A stretch of DNA of 64,000 bases from Branchipolynoe longqiensis (Eukaryota > Annelida > Polychaeta > Phyllodocida > Polynoidae). The notes under the pieces were generated by a model. That model was given only the letters and a program-made list of their open reading frames with translations. It ran no database searches and was not told the DNA's origin. Below are positions 11,273-22,374 of this stretch, in pieces. Position 1 is the first letter of the stretch. Every line of letters begins with the position of its first letter. The stretch is taken from contig CM059200.1 in assembly GCA_030323885.1 (NCBI GenBank), positions 4,246,346 to 4,310,345 on the forward strand, given 5' to 3'. The position numbers and the translations under genes are program-made.

Positions 11273-11345
11273 ACCGCTGGGTTTGGTCATTACGATTGAA
11301 GGAGCCTGGAGACACTGACTGACTTAAATTGCCTCCCGCCCACCC
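11273..11345 (+). repeat. DIRS terminal fragment next to the AATC tail
   Basis: Positions 11,273-11,331 match the left-end sequence of DIRS copy 1 (1047-1102), including GGTCATTACRATYGAAGGAG. The following CCCGCCCACCCC matches the terminal region of DIRS copy 3. It is a short orphan end. Confidence 0.6.
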
Positions 11346-12648
11346 CACAATGTGTAAGAGAGGGTGATAGGGTTATAGCATCTGTAGCCTCGTTTAAAGC
11401 ATTTGTGAGCTGACATTGTGTATACTCTGACATTTATCAAATCAATGGCATTATACATGTATGGTCGATAAGATGCCATGCATGATGTGAAACACTAATA
11501 CAGCATATCGTTTAGCCATCAGCTCTGATAACATCTTAATCCTTAGTGCCAAATGGCACCCTTTCTATTATATTGATTTCACTCCGCCACTCCCACCCTC
11601 TGCTGCATTCATACATAATTCTCCTTGCTTTGTTCTCGCCCTATTCATTTAGATTTCGCCATATACTTTTCATTTTTTTAAATTAATGATGAGCATAGAT
11701 TGTAATTAAAACTGATCATTTATTTCTAAATATATTTGTTGTTGAAGTTTTAGATGCTATTTCATTTTGGTTTGCAATCCATGAACAAAACTCTCTGTAA
11801 TTACAAGTAAATATATATTATATATATATACATATTTAACCGGTTGACCCACTCTCTCAGCCTAATGCAAGCCTATGTGTTGTTTCTATAATAATTTCCG
11901 AGTGAATTTCCTGGGCCCGCTGCGGGCCACCGCCGCCTCTCGTCCCGCCGCCTGTTGACTGCCTTGATGCTATGTAACCCGGGCTAAGGGCAGAAAGCCA
12001 GAGTGCCATGGAGATATGGATTGACCCTCTTCCCGCATTTAATAGACGTATATTAATTATTCCCTTAATTCACTGGCTCTCCTCCCCACCATTTAGATTG
12101 TCATGTAATACTTTAAATAATCCAGACCAAAGCAGACACTCTATGTTGTGCCACCGCTGTCACTTATAAACAGCCTAGATAGTTAGATGTTATTACGGTA
12201 ATTCATGCTTTTATTAAGAAGGTGGTTACTATGTCCCCGGAGGGGGTGATCGGCTTCATACAGCCCACGGGCAGAAGGCCCTTAATTATATATAGAATAA
12301 TCGAATATCAATATCAAGTTGACCATAGCAGTTAATATACTTAGGGACTGAAGAATAGTAAAGAATGCAAGGAACGTTCATATCACCTTATAGAGCCCAC
12401 AACTTTATTCATGTTCCTACTGGTACAATCTAAGGTCTCCAATAACGATCAATATGAATAAATACATCCTCTCCCATTTCATTAAGTTAAAACAGTTTGG
12501 AATTCCGACAATTAAAGCCTAAATCTTGTCTAAAACATCAGAACGTGTAGTAACACGTCCGATAGGTTTGAGCCCGAGCACTCGACCTCCTTATGTTGCT
12601 TGGAAAGTTGCAACCTGCGTCTCCTAGCAATGAGTTACAGCAGTAAAC
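11346..12648. other. non-coding DNA without recognisable features
   Basis: No frame longer than about 60 codons and no motif that I recognise. There is an AT-rich centre (11,650-11,860, with a short TA run near 11,820) and a GC-richer patch near 11,910-11,970. It could be old transposon or host intron sequence. Confidence 0.4.
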
Positions 12649-12652
12649 CCGG

Positions 12653-13137
12653 TGTTGCGGATTCCGAGGGACACCAGTTTGTCAGGGACACTTCCATTCA
12701 AATGCACTGTCAATGGCCGTGAGCAAATCTTCATACAGAAAAAATCAAATATCTCTAGAATTACACCACCTAGAAACAAATCGCTTCATACACATACAGA
12801 ACACATCTTTACCATTAAGATTATATTAAATTGATAAGGTTAGGGTTCTTGATTTCTATTAATTTTGAATAAAACTAATGTTTTTCACTGCGCGTACCGT
12901 CCAACTCAAGGCATTGTCAATGGCCATGAGCAATCTTCATACAGAAAATACAGGAAAAGTTAAATATCTCTCAAATGACACCACCTCGAAACAAATCGTT
13001 TGGTACACATATAGAAAACATCTTTACCAAAAACATTATATTAAATTTATAAGGTTAATGACGATACTGTTCGATTTTGATGCATGCGCAGAAGCAATGT
13101 GTCCCTGGCAAACTGGTGTCCCTGGGAAACCGCAACA
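12653..13137. mobile_element. 485-bp TIR element (MITE), copy 1
   Basis: The ends are inverted repeats of about 38 bp: TGTTGCGGATTCC at the left, and its near complement GGAAACCGCAACA at the right, each followed inward by GGGACACCAGTTTG. Four-base CCGG flanks both ends and may be the target duplication or the outermost TIR. The interior holds two tandem units of about 205 bp (around CAATGGCC and AATCTTCATACAG). An equal-length sister copy lies at 52,255-52,739. It has no coding capacity and is presumed non-autonomous. Confidence 0.85.
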
Positions 13138-13269
13138 CCGGCCCTGCATTTGATGGCCAATGCGGGTCTGTCTTGGCGAGCAGCCCACATTTCCAAATGC
13201 TGGTTGCTCGGGCCAAGCCCGCAATGGTCACAACTAGAGTATAGTCTCGCCCACTTCACATATATATAT

Positions 13270-14618
13270 ATATGCGGCTGCAACTTCTCATGGAGAGTCT
13301 GGAACAACCTTTGTGGAAGTGACCATTTCCCTATCGTGATTATGACCTAGGGGCCAGCTCAGAACTGGAAGGAACTGAGCTGGCTGCTGAACAAAGCCAA
13401 CTGGTCACTGTTCCAGCCACTCGCCCATGAGAGGTTCGTGGGAGTAGCCCACAATGATCCTGTTGCAATGAAAACATTCACAGAGATCGTGGGATTGATT
13501 GCAGAGCAAACCATTCCTAGGACTTCAGCATTTCCAAAACATATAAAAAATCCTTGGTTTAATGCAACTTGTAAGATGGCTTTCAATGAGTGGAAAAAAG
13601 CGTAATTTGCATTCTTCCGGTGGCCTACTGCCGAGAACCATGTTTGCTTTAAAATTCTAAGGGCTCGGGCTCGCCAAACTATTAGGGAGGCAATGAAGCT
13701 GTGTTAGAGACAATATGTCTCTGGCATAACCACTTGCACCCCACTTTCTAAAGTATGGACCATGATCTGGAAAATTAAACTGAAAGCTGCTGGATCATCG
13801 GTCCAACACCTAAAACACAATAACATTCTTTTAACTTCCGTAACTGACATAGCCAACCTTCTTGCCACCACATTTTCCCAGAACTCATCTGTCCAAAACT
13901 GCCTTCCAGCCGTTGCGCAGATGAAGTTGCATCTGGAGCAACATTCAATCAATTTCAAATCTAATAACACTGAGCACTACAATAGTTTCTTCACAATAGA
14001 TGAATTAAAGCATGTTTTCAATAGGTCGCACAACACTGTAATAGGTCCAGATAAAATACACTACCAATTTTTAAACCACCTCTCACCACCAGCAGTTGAA
14101 CTGCTTCTGCACCTTTTTAATAATATCTGGCGTACGGGAGACATCCCAACCTCCTGCCAAGAGGCCATCATTATAGACCATAGCGAGCCCGGGAACTACC
14201 GCCCGATAGCGCTTACAAGTAATTTTTTTTATAGTTTTTTTTCATTGAGGCTGTATTTATTCTGTCCATAGCATGTAAGCATGGGTACCCAGGCTTGTTT
14301 TCAATGCTGGCCAGCTGTAGTGTTGGTGTTGTCTTACCAAACAGTAGCTGCTGATAAGTTATTTGATTGTCTGCATTTCAGTAGCAGATAGATAGTATGT
14401 TGGTACGTTTAGTAGCCTATGTTAGTTTTTTTGGCCCCTCTTGGCATTGTATTTTTGTTCTATTCCTATTACCATGATTAAAGATCGCCTCGTCTGGACC
14501 CTGGAGTCGGAGCACCATCTGACCGACTTCCAATGTGGTTTCAGATGGGGGAGGAGTACCCTCGAACACTTGGTCCGATTGGAATCATCCGTTCGAAATG
14601 CCTTCATAATCAAAGATT
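13270..14618 (+). pseudogene. non-LTR retrotransposon endonuclease/RT remnant, interrupted
   Basis: GSDHFPI (about 13,316) is the C-terminal catalytic motif of AP-type endonuclease. The RT N-terminal region follows: GPDKIHYQFLNHLSPPAVELL (about 14,047), IPTSCQEAIII and NYRPIALTS (about 14,195). RT resumes at 14,474 with MIKDRLVWTLE, FQCGFRWGRSTLEHLVRLE and FIIKDL, and then is lost. Several stops break the linker (near 13,350, 13,603 and 13,708). The family looks like the I/Nimb or Jockey group and could be the same lineage as the remnant at 10 kb. Confidence 0.8.
14219..14470. other. about 250-bp insertion within the RT remnant
   Basis: It separates IALTS from MIKDRLVW, which lie about nine residues apart in related RTs. 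It starts with T runs and includes a polypyrimidine-AG-like stretch (TGTCTGCATTTCAG near 14,370). No TIR or repeat partner was seen. Confidence 0.5.
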
Positions 14619-14631
14619 TGGCTCTAATATA

Positions 14632-15030
14632 TCGCCGCCGATTCGGTGGCGGCAGAAGCGGCGGCAATTTGTTTTGTTTATATTCGACAGTACGGATATC
14701 GCCGCCAATGTAGCAGCGGTATTAATATCGGTTTGATTTTAGGGTTAATTTAATGAAATTTCACGTTTTCAGTATATAATTCTGTTAAATATGATAGCAT
14801 TGAATAGATTTGGGCCTAATCGGTAATATATCCCAGTTGATGCACTGGCGGCGGTGGGCGGCATCGATTTGTTCTGTTTACATTCGTCGATTCGACAATA
14901 TGAATATCGCCGCCGATGTAGCGGCGGCATTAATATCGGTTCGATTTTAGGGTTAATTTAATTAAATTTCACGTTTTGAGTATGTAGTTCTGTTAAATAT
15001 GATAGCATTGAATAGATTTGGGCCTAATCA
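14632..15030. repeat. two tandem copies of a 208-bp unit
   Basis: Anchors such as ATTAATATCGGTT occur at 14,721 and 14,929, a period of 208. Both copies contain GCCGCC-rich stretches (ATATCGCCGCC) and end near GATTTGGGCCTAATC. The unit is unrelated to the other repeats here. Confidence 0.75.
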
Positions 15031-15239
15031 GTACCTTACACCGATGTTAAACTTGCTATGGCTTGGTGTTAGCGTAGGCGATGTTAAACTCACGGTGTTA
15101 CTGTAACACTGCTCCATACATACCGACTTTTCACTGCTAAACCAGAAATCCCATTCAAAACCAGTTTTGGCTCGCTCACACCGACACATACATATGGCCC
15201 CAGTTGTAAACACTCCTTCTGCTTCTGTGAGTCAGTCCT

Positions 15240-15655
15240 GACTTCTAACTGCTCGGCTTGACTCATTTAGTCAGGTGTAGCAAGCGTGGCTTCCAGTCAC
15301 AATCGCAGAGGGCGTTCCGCTCCAATGACCAGACCGGATGGCCAGCTACGTAGCAGGGTAGGGCGCCCAGGTTTCCTGTGGGAAGCAATGGGATCAATCC
15401 CCAGCCGTGTCACACTGTCAAACTTCCTAAATTCATTCTTGCTGGCTGGCTCTCTACCTGGTGTTCAGCGGTATTTGGACAGGGCACAGGCAGGGCACGG
15501 ATATGGAAAGGACATGGGACGGACAAGGACATGACAGGGCACAGACAGGGCAAGGACATGGCAAGGGTATGGCAAGGATTGGGCAAGGACGGAGCAAGAA
15601 CAGGGCAAGGACTAGATGGGTTAGTATCAGGAATAATATGAGCGGGTTCGAATGC
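15240..15655 (+). repeat. tRNA-like segment followed by a degenerate GGACA-rich minisatellite
   Basis: At 15,334-15,420 GGATGGCCAGCTACGTAGC resembles an A-box region and GGGATCAATCCCC a B-box, so this may be an old tRNA-derived SINE head. From 15,475 to 15,615 imperfect units of the kind GGGCAAGGACAT repeat. Open frames here are not convincing. Confidence 0.4.
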
Positions 15656-15965
15656 TAGGACATGGTGCCAATGGTGTGGTATCCCAATGGGGCAGCACTA
15701 TGAAGCCACCCATAGTGCGCACTGTCAGATATGATGTGACCTCGGATGCTTATTGTGGTTTTACGTCCTAGCAACATATATATATTCGCTCCAACGTGCA
15801 CAGCACTATGAAAGCCAGTAATAGTGCTTACTCTCACATAAGATGTGACCTGATATGCTTTATTGGGGTTCGATGTCCTAGCAACAGATACATATTCGCT
15901 CCGACGCGCATTTTGCTCAGGCGGTGTCGTGCATTTATAAATCGCCACCGTGTTGGTTTTGTGTG
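15656..15965 (-). repeat. SINE-related block: linker plus two antisense SINE tails
   Basis: Read on the minus strand, a linker (GGCGATTTATAAATGC near 15,940) is followed by two diverged tandem copies of about 117 bp of the SINE-A 3' tail. The same linker-tail order occurs on the minus strand at 23,094-22,930. The minus-strand open frame here is a repeat by-product. Confidence 0.55.
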
Positions 15966-15984
15966 CATGTGTTCTTTTTTTTTT

Positions 15985-16035
15985 GTTTAGATTAATAGGA
16001 TAGTACAAGGACTGGTTAGCTCAATGTCATGATAA
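15985..16035 (+). repeat. SINE-A internal fragment, left part of a split SINE
   Basis: TAATAGGATAGTACAAGGAC through GTCATGATAAT matches the middle of SINE-A. The sequence stops exactly where DIRS copy 3 begins. The expected downstream tail reappears at 22,926, beyond the DIRS element. Confidence 0.6.
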
Positions 16036-16037
16036 TT

Positions 16038-16165
16038 GGACACAAACACAGCAGGTAGTATATAATTGGCATTTTAATCAGTGAGTCAAGAGTACAGGTT
16101 GATCACATAAAGTCAAATGCAATAGGAACATGTAGAACATAGTGAGATCATTAAGCTTTTAAACC
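16038..16165 (-). repeat. A repeat 1 (128 bp) of DIRS copy 3
   Basis: First of four copies of the segment from GGACACAAACACAGCAGG to AAGCTTTTAAACC. It forms the outer end of the element next to the split SINE. Confidence 0.85.
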
Positions 16166-16266
16166 CTATCCCGAGCCTAAACGTTGGGGTGGGTGGGCGG
16201 CAATTTTAAGTCTTAGTGCGTCCTCCTGTGCTCGTCCCGAAGTGAGCTGGCAGCCACCAAACCCGG

Positions 16267-16275
16267 CCTTATATA
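16267..16275 (-). promoter_or_regulatory. TATA-box-like motif in the B segment (unit 1)
   Basis: TATATAAGG on the minus strand lies within the 335-bp B segment between two A repeats. It recurs in unit 2 and at the left end of DIRS copy 1. It is a plausible promoter for the element. Confidence 0.4.
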
Positions 16276-16500
16276 GGCAGAGACTGGATTAGTTCCAAAA
16301 AGCAACATAGATGTCAGGTCAGTATCATTAGTTCAGCACTGAGGTTAATGTCTCAAGGTAATCATAGACGGCGCTAGTGTCCAATGCAAAAAGGCAGTGT
16401 CTGCGTTTGACGATAGGTGGCAGCATCAGGCTGATTAACGTTAAGGCTATGGCTGTGTCGTAGTGTCCAATTACCCGTGTTGCGGACATCACGAACAATT

Positions 16501-16628
16501 GGACACAAACACAGCAGGTAGTATATAGTTGGCATTTTAATCAGTGAGTCAAGAGTACAGGTTGATCACATGAAGTCAAATGCAATAGGAACATGTAGAA
16601 CATAGTGAGATCATTAAGCTTTTAAACC
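16501..16628 (-). repeat. A repeat 2 (128 bp) of DIRS copy 3
   Basis: Near-identical to 16,038-16,165. It lies directly after the recombinase frame, whose stop codon falls inside the repeat. Confidence 0.85.
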
Positions 16629-17595
16629 AAATAGAGATGAAAGCTTAACAGTGGCCGAACTGACCAATGTCCGAGGGACATATCTGTACACCGAATCGGA
16701 AGACCAGGAACCAAGTTCTTTGATATCCTTCAGAGGGACGCCCAAGCGAGCACATGCCTGGGCGCCGCCCCTCCTCAGACTGTGTAGTGTGATGGCACCA
16801 GGCGCAGGGTGGCCCACTGCCGATAGGGCCAGCCACAAGGTGTCCTTTAGCGCCTTAGGGCGTAGAGGGGAGCCATCCATTGTCACGAACGCCAGCCCAC
16901 TCATAGCAGGCCAGCTCGCTTGGAAGTATCGCTTCCAGGCATTCACCGGGCAGTATCTTGAGTCAGGCATAGCGGGTACGAGAATCTCCAGGGGGGGCTC
17001 CGTACGTGCCCTAGTTTTTGATGAACCTATGGTAAGAATTAGGCCTTCATCAGTCACTGATATGTCAACCCGCCTTCAGAGTGTGTCGCGATCCGAGCTC
17101 AGCTCACGTAGTCAGGAGGTTGCTTTGGCGGATCAAGGTAAAGTACCCCAACAATGTAGCAGCAGTTAGTACAGGACCGTTTCCTCCTACCCTTTCGAAG
17201 AAGTCAACCACACTGATGATGTCATGCGGCTCCAGCGGCATGGCCTGTATTGTCATATGATTGGAGCCTCTGCATATACCCCTCTTCGCCAACGACACCG
17301 CGTACGAGTCAAAGCCTGCTATTTGTCGACCAATTGCTAACACACATCCCCTCGCCCCACTTATATAGTTCATAATAGCACCAGGGGAGTCCAGGACGTC
17401 TGAGAGGTGCAGGAGATAAGACAGTACATCATACTCAGATGGGGCTGATGGGTCCACATGATGGTTCTTCATATATCGGATGTATCTAAATGCCTGGTTC
17501 TTTTTATTTTCCCAGGTTCCATCTGCAAGCCCGTCCTCAATCATCGCAATTATCCACCTGTGGTGATCGTCATCGTAACCTGGCAAGAAAGGCAA
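16614..17595 (-). pseudogene. tyrosine recombinase, copy in tandem unit 1
   Basis: The N-terminal part (17,595-17,104) holds the SAM-like region with SPGAIMNYISGAR and ends at LIRQSNLLTT, containing the first catalytic Arg. The C-terminal part (17,057-16,614) contains HSLRRGG (His-x-x-Arg), LGSW and the candidate Tyr in SVYRYV. A TGA at 17,104-17,106 and an extra base near 17,050 separate the two parts. Unit 2 carries the same TGA but lacks the extra base. The recombinase would cut and rejoin DNA to integrate a circular element copy. This unit has the intact C-terminus. Confidence 0.85.
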
Positions 17596-17639
17596 ATATT
17601 AGATCGGCCAGGTTATAGGTCGGCTGTGAGGACGTCATC

Positions 17640-18158
17640 GTGTGATACCACAATGCATTCGAGGCCGCGCCGAGCAATGTTGCGGACCGCCACCCGCCTG
17701 GCATCGTGATCAAATGACATCCTGCTCAGCGCGTCCGCGAACGGAATGTCTTTGCCGTGTTTGTGTCTTATAATGACCTCAGTGCTAGCGAGCGCCGCAT
17801 AGAGCCAAATTTCTCTCGCACATGCCGTTTATGACAACATCTTTCCCTGCCCCTGAGGTGAGGGCCTGTTGGGAGTCTGCGTTGTCAGTGTTGACGTATA
17901 GTATGAAGATGTGTGGGTTTTCAGGAGCAAGGCTCTTGACGGCAGCTACCAGGTTGAGAGCCTCCAGCTGGGCGATGTTGTAGTTTTTGCTTACAATCTT
18001 GTGAGAGTAAGCTGACGCATAGTAGTGGGTTGGGGAGTGGGCCCCGCCCCCTTGGAGCGATGAATCGCACTCACTTGTCCACCCGATTTTTTGGCTGTCT
18101 GGAAGCAGAACCACTCCGTTCGAAGATTGCGCGAATCCAATGAACCAATCCACGTGCA
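17640..18158 (-). pseudogene. RNase H-like pol fragment in tandem unit 1
   Basis: It starts at the break at about 18,158 and contains ECDSSLQGGGAHS, LEALNLV, VNTDNADSQQ and the HKHGKDIPFADALSR region. It is nearly identical to 19,760-20,278. An extra T near 17,830 shifts the frame relative to unit 2. The upstream RT is absent, so this unit is 5' truncated. An open frame reading from the A repeat into this fragment (18,189-17,785) is a chance fusion. Confidence 0.8.
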
Positions 18159-18160
18159 GG

Positions 18161-18282
18161 AAACACAGCAGGTAGTATATAGTTGGCATTTTAATCAGTG
18201 AGTCAAGAGTACAGGTTGATCACATAAAGTCAAATGCAATAGGAACATGTAGAACATAGTGAGATCATTAAGCTTTTAAACC
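18161..18282 (-). repeat. A repeat 3 of DIRS copy 3
   Basis: Matches the other A repeats from AAACACAGCAGG on. The first few bases are lost at the unit junction (18,156-18,160). Confidence 0.85.
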
Positions 18283-18384
18283 CTATCCCGAGCCTAAACG
18301 TTGGGGTGGGTGGGGCGGCAATTTTAAGTCTTAGTGCGTCCTCCTGTGCTCGTCCCGAAGTGAGCTGGCAGCCACCAAACCCGG

Positions 18385-18393
18385 CCTTATATA
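18385..18393 (-). promoter_or_regulatory. TATA-box-like motif in the B segment (unit 2)
   Basis: TATATAAGG on the minus strand, at the same place as in unit 1. Confidence 0.4.
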
Positions 18394-18620
18394 GGCAGAG
18401 AACTGGATTAGTTCCAAAAAGCAACATAGATGTCAGGTCAGTATCATTAGTTCAGCACTGAGGTTAATGTCTCAAGGTAATCATAGACGGCGCTAGTGTC
18501 CAATGCAAAAAGGCAGTGTCTGCGTTTGACGATAGGTGGCAGCATCAGGCTGATTAACGTTAAGGCTATGGCTGTGTCGTAGTGTCCAATTAACCCGTGT
18601 TGCGGACATCACGAACAATT

Positions 18621-18748
18621 GGACACAAACACAGCAGGTAGTATATAGTTGGCATTTTAATCAGTGAGTCAAGAGTACAGGTTGATCACATGAAGTCAAA
18701 TGCAATAGGAACATGTAGAACATAGTGAGATCATTAAGCTTTTAAACC
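18621..18748 (-). repeat. A repeat 4 (128 bp) of DIRS copy 3
   Basis: Exactly 2,120 bp from the A repeat at 16,501 and near-identical to it. It lies next to the recombinase of unit 2. Confidence 0.85.
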
Positions 18749-18764
18749 AAATAGAGATGAAAGC

Positions 18765-19716
18765 TTAACAGTGGCCGAACTGACCAATGTCCGAGGGACA
18801 TATCTGTACACCGAATCGGAAGACCAGGAACCAAGTTCTTTGATATCCTCCAGAGGGAACGCCCAAGCGAGCACATGCCTGGGCGCCGCCCCTCCTCAGA
18901 CTGTGTAGTGTGATGGCACCAGGCGCAGGGTGGCCCACTGCCGATAAGGCCAGCCACAAGGTGTCCTTTAGCGCCTTAGGGCGTAGAGGGGAGCCATCCA
19001 TTGTCACGAACGCCAGCCCACTCATAGCAGGCCAGCTCGCTTGGAAGTATCGCTTCCAGGCATTCACCGGGCAGTATCTTGAGTCAGGTATAGCGGGTAC
19101 GAGAATCTCCAGGGGGGGCTCCGTACGTGCCCTAGTTTTTGATGAACCTATGGTAAGAATTAGGCCTTCATCAGTCACTGATATGTCACCCGCCTTCAGA
19201 GTGTGTCGCGATCCGAGCTCAGCTCACGTAGTCAGGAGGTTGCTTTGGCGGATCAAGGTAAAGTACCCCAACAATGTAGCAGCAGTTAGTACAGGACCGT
19301 TTCCTCCTACCCTTTCGAAGAAGTCAACCACACTGATGATGTCATGCGGCTCCAGCGGCATGGCCTGTATTGTCATATGATTGGAGCCTCTGCATATACC
19401 CCTCTTCGCCAACGACACCGCGTACGAGTCAAAGCCTGCTATTTGTCCACCAATTGCTAACACACATCCCCTCGCCCCCACTTATATAGTTCATAATAGC
19501 ACCAGGGGAGTCCAGGACGTCTGAGAGGTGCAGGAGATAAGACAGTACATCATACTCAGATGGGGCTGATGGGTCCACATGATGGTTCTTCATATATCGG
19601 ATGTATCTAAATGCCTGGTTCTTTTTATTTTCCCAGGTTCCATCTGCAAGCCCGTCCTCAATCATCGCAATTATCCACCTGTGGTGATCGTCATCGTAAC
19701 CTGGCAAGAAAGGCAA
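18765..19716 (-). pseudogene. tyrosine recombinase, copy in tandem unit 2
   Basis: The same protein as at 16,614-17,595. From LIRQSNLLTT it reads through a single TGA (19,224-19,226) and then continues in frame to VTDEGLIL. An extra C near 19,478 and an extra A near 18,858 (after LGVPS) shift the frame. His-x-x-Arg (HSLRRGG) is present. The TGA shared by both units arose before the duplication; the indels are private to each unit. Confidence 0.85.
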
Positions 19717-19733
19717 ATATTAGATCGGCCAGG

Positions 19734-22102
19734 TTATAGGTCGGCTGTGAGGACGTCATCGTGTGATACCACAATGCATTCGAGGCCGCGCCGAGCAATG
19801 TTGCGGACCGCCACCCGCCTGGCATCGTGATCAAATGACATCCTGCTCAGCGCGTCCGCGAACGGAATGTCTTTGCCGTGTTTGTGTCTTATAATGACCT
19901 CAGTGCTAGCGAGCGCCGCATAGAGCCAAATTTCTCTCGCACATGCCGTTATGACAACATCTTTCCCTGCCCCTGAGGTGAGGGCCTGTTGGGAGTCTGC
20001 GTTGTCAGTGTTGACGTATAGTATGAAGATGTGTGGGTTTTCAGGAGCAAGGCTCTTGACGGCAGCTACCAGGTTGAGAGCCTCCAGCTGGGCGATGTTG
20101 TAGTTTTTGCTTACAATCTTGTGAGAGTAAGCTGACGCATAGTAGTGGGTTGGGGAGTGGGCCCCGCCCCCTTGGAGCGATGAATCGCACTCACTTGTCC
20201 ACCCGATTTTTTGGCTGTCTGGAAGCAGAACCACTCCGTTCGAAGATTGCGCGAATCCAATGAACCAATCCAAGTCCAGGTGCATGGTGCCCGGGATCGG
20301 GTGTTTACCCCTGAACGGTGATGCTCGCAGCGCCTCGAGAATTTGTGTCATGAACCTTCTGGCCGGTCTCACACACTTAGCAATGTGCTGAAGTTTGCCC
20401 ACCAGTCGCTGCAGGTCTTTGCGTGACACCACCTTCCGTCCCCTCCAGAGTCTGCATTCGTTGGTCACTTCGAGCAGCTTCTCTTGCGCGATTTAGATGG
20501 TCATGTCAGTTGTCGAGATGCTGAATCCCAGCCAGTCTATCTCGCCAGAACCAAACCAAGTTCATCGGTAATTCTGATGACATCATCATAGGCTCTACTA
20601 GCTTCCTGGGCTGTACCTGCCACACCCACAAAATAGTCGAGATAGCACAGCGCGTGATGCCCCTTTTGCCTCATGAGATATACTACAGTGTTTGTTGTCC
20701 GAACACACGCCATTGATGATGTCCTACATCCAAATGGGGGAGCTATATCTATGTATATACGTTTGTTCACACTAATGCCAAGCAGAGGTATGGATAATGG
20801 GCAGGCACGGAGTTGTCGGTAAGCCCTCGCCAGATCCACACACCATATCATAGCTCCTCTCCCTGCCCTTACTACCTCATCAGCAAGGTCCATAATCCCA
20901 GGTAAGGTGTATGACGTCGGCTGTCCCAAGTACTGGCCTTTTCTGATGCCCGCATTTACACTTTTCCCCGGTGGATAGCTTAAATCGACAATTACTCTTC
21001 TCTCATCCGATCCACGCTTTGGGCGGGTCATGAGAGGGCTTACCTGCATCCAAGGTACAAATGGGGAGCTCTCAAATGGGCCCAGCATGGCTCCATATGT
21101 TAGTTCCGTCTCCACGTAGTCCTGTATACATTGCACACTCACTGGGTCATTATGGTGGTTGGCCGTTGCCGAAGTCGGCGGCCCATCTGCCGTAAAGTTC
21201 ACCGGCCAGCCATACTCGAGGAAATCAATGAGTTGACTGTCGTGGTATCCAACTAGCATCCTTTTCCAGGCTGCTATGTTAAGTCCTGACGGCACCCGTA
21301 GCCGTACTCCTAGAAAGTTGGGGATTGCGGAGGCCCTTACAATGTCATATATTTTAAGGTAATGTACACTGTCCTTCCAGAGCTTCCTTTCCGTGTGGGG
21401 CCAGAAGGATTCAAGAGTAGACCTATATCGCTGGGGCATGGCAGGCGTGTCGTATGCCACCATCTCAGCCTCATCGATAACATCCACTATTTGTTCGATG
21501 TCATCCAGATCGTGATGTTCAGACGTCATCATGCAGGGGGCATCCCTTCTTAGTCTCCTGGGCCCAGCAGCATTAGGTTTAAGAGAGGTCGTTGTAGCAC
21601 ATTTGCCTCGGCTGTTTCTTTCCTGCCCTGGATCTCTCTCATCACCGTCGGCAGAGGCAGTCAGTTTCCTTTTGCGTGATCCAATCATGGCCAGACTGCC
21701 CTCGCCCGAGTCTCCTCCACCTCGAGCCATTTTTACGTAGTTCTCCAATACAGGGTGTTGTACATCTGTATGGTCGATCCAATTGTCATTTCGGCCATTG
21801 CCGTTTTGCTCATGCAATACCATGGTTGGGCGCTGGGTCGGGCTCAGTCCTTCGATCATTGCAACAGCCTCACAACGGTCTCCCAGGCCCTCGTCCATTT
21901 CTACCATGTCGTCGTCACTCATTATGTTTGGGACATCGTTATCAGCCTCGGTCCCATTTGCCTCCCTGTGTAGTGCGTCTTTCCCACGGTGCATGGGAGC
22001 GTGGCGGCTTTTTGTTATGTGTCCTTCTGTACCTGGCGGGTCCGGCCTGTATATGAATTTTCCCAGCTTGGCTGGTCTAGTCCTGGGTGATTGTGCTATC
22101 AC
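19734..22102 (-). pseudogene. DIRS-like RT/RNase H polyprotein (copy 3), broken
   Basis: The 521-residue frame (22,102-20,537) has an acidic N-terminal region and then RT blocks DERRVIVDLSYPPGK, CVDLARAYRQL (motif A Asp), FGCRTSS and motif C as YLDYF, with Tyr for the second Asp. After ELGLVLAR a deletion of about 8 residues, a frameshift and a TAA (near 20,495) intervene. The frame 20,468-19,734 then gives VVSRKDLQRLVGKLQ, the RNase H-like part (ECDSSLQGGG, LEALNLV, VNTDNADSQQ) and GKDIPFADALSR. It joins the recombinase within 20 bp. The element cannot make functional RT as read. Confidence 0.9.
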
Positions 22103-22374
22103 CGGGCTCGTTTCTAGAACGCTATCAGCGTCAAAGATTTCTGGCTCATTACCGTCAGCATCAGTGCATGCTGTGACTCCTTGTCATTCGTTATCGCTGC
22201 TTTGAGGGGTATCTGCGTCTTGGTCCGATTCCTGACTTGTATCAGCCTCGCTATCGCTCATGCAATTAGCGTTATCAGTCCCCTTCGCGCCCTTATCGCG
22301 ATTGTCATCATTAACCGTTTCAATTTCAGCGACTTGTTCACGTTCCACGGTTTGTTCTCCTTCGTGGTCGCTAG

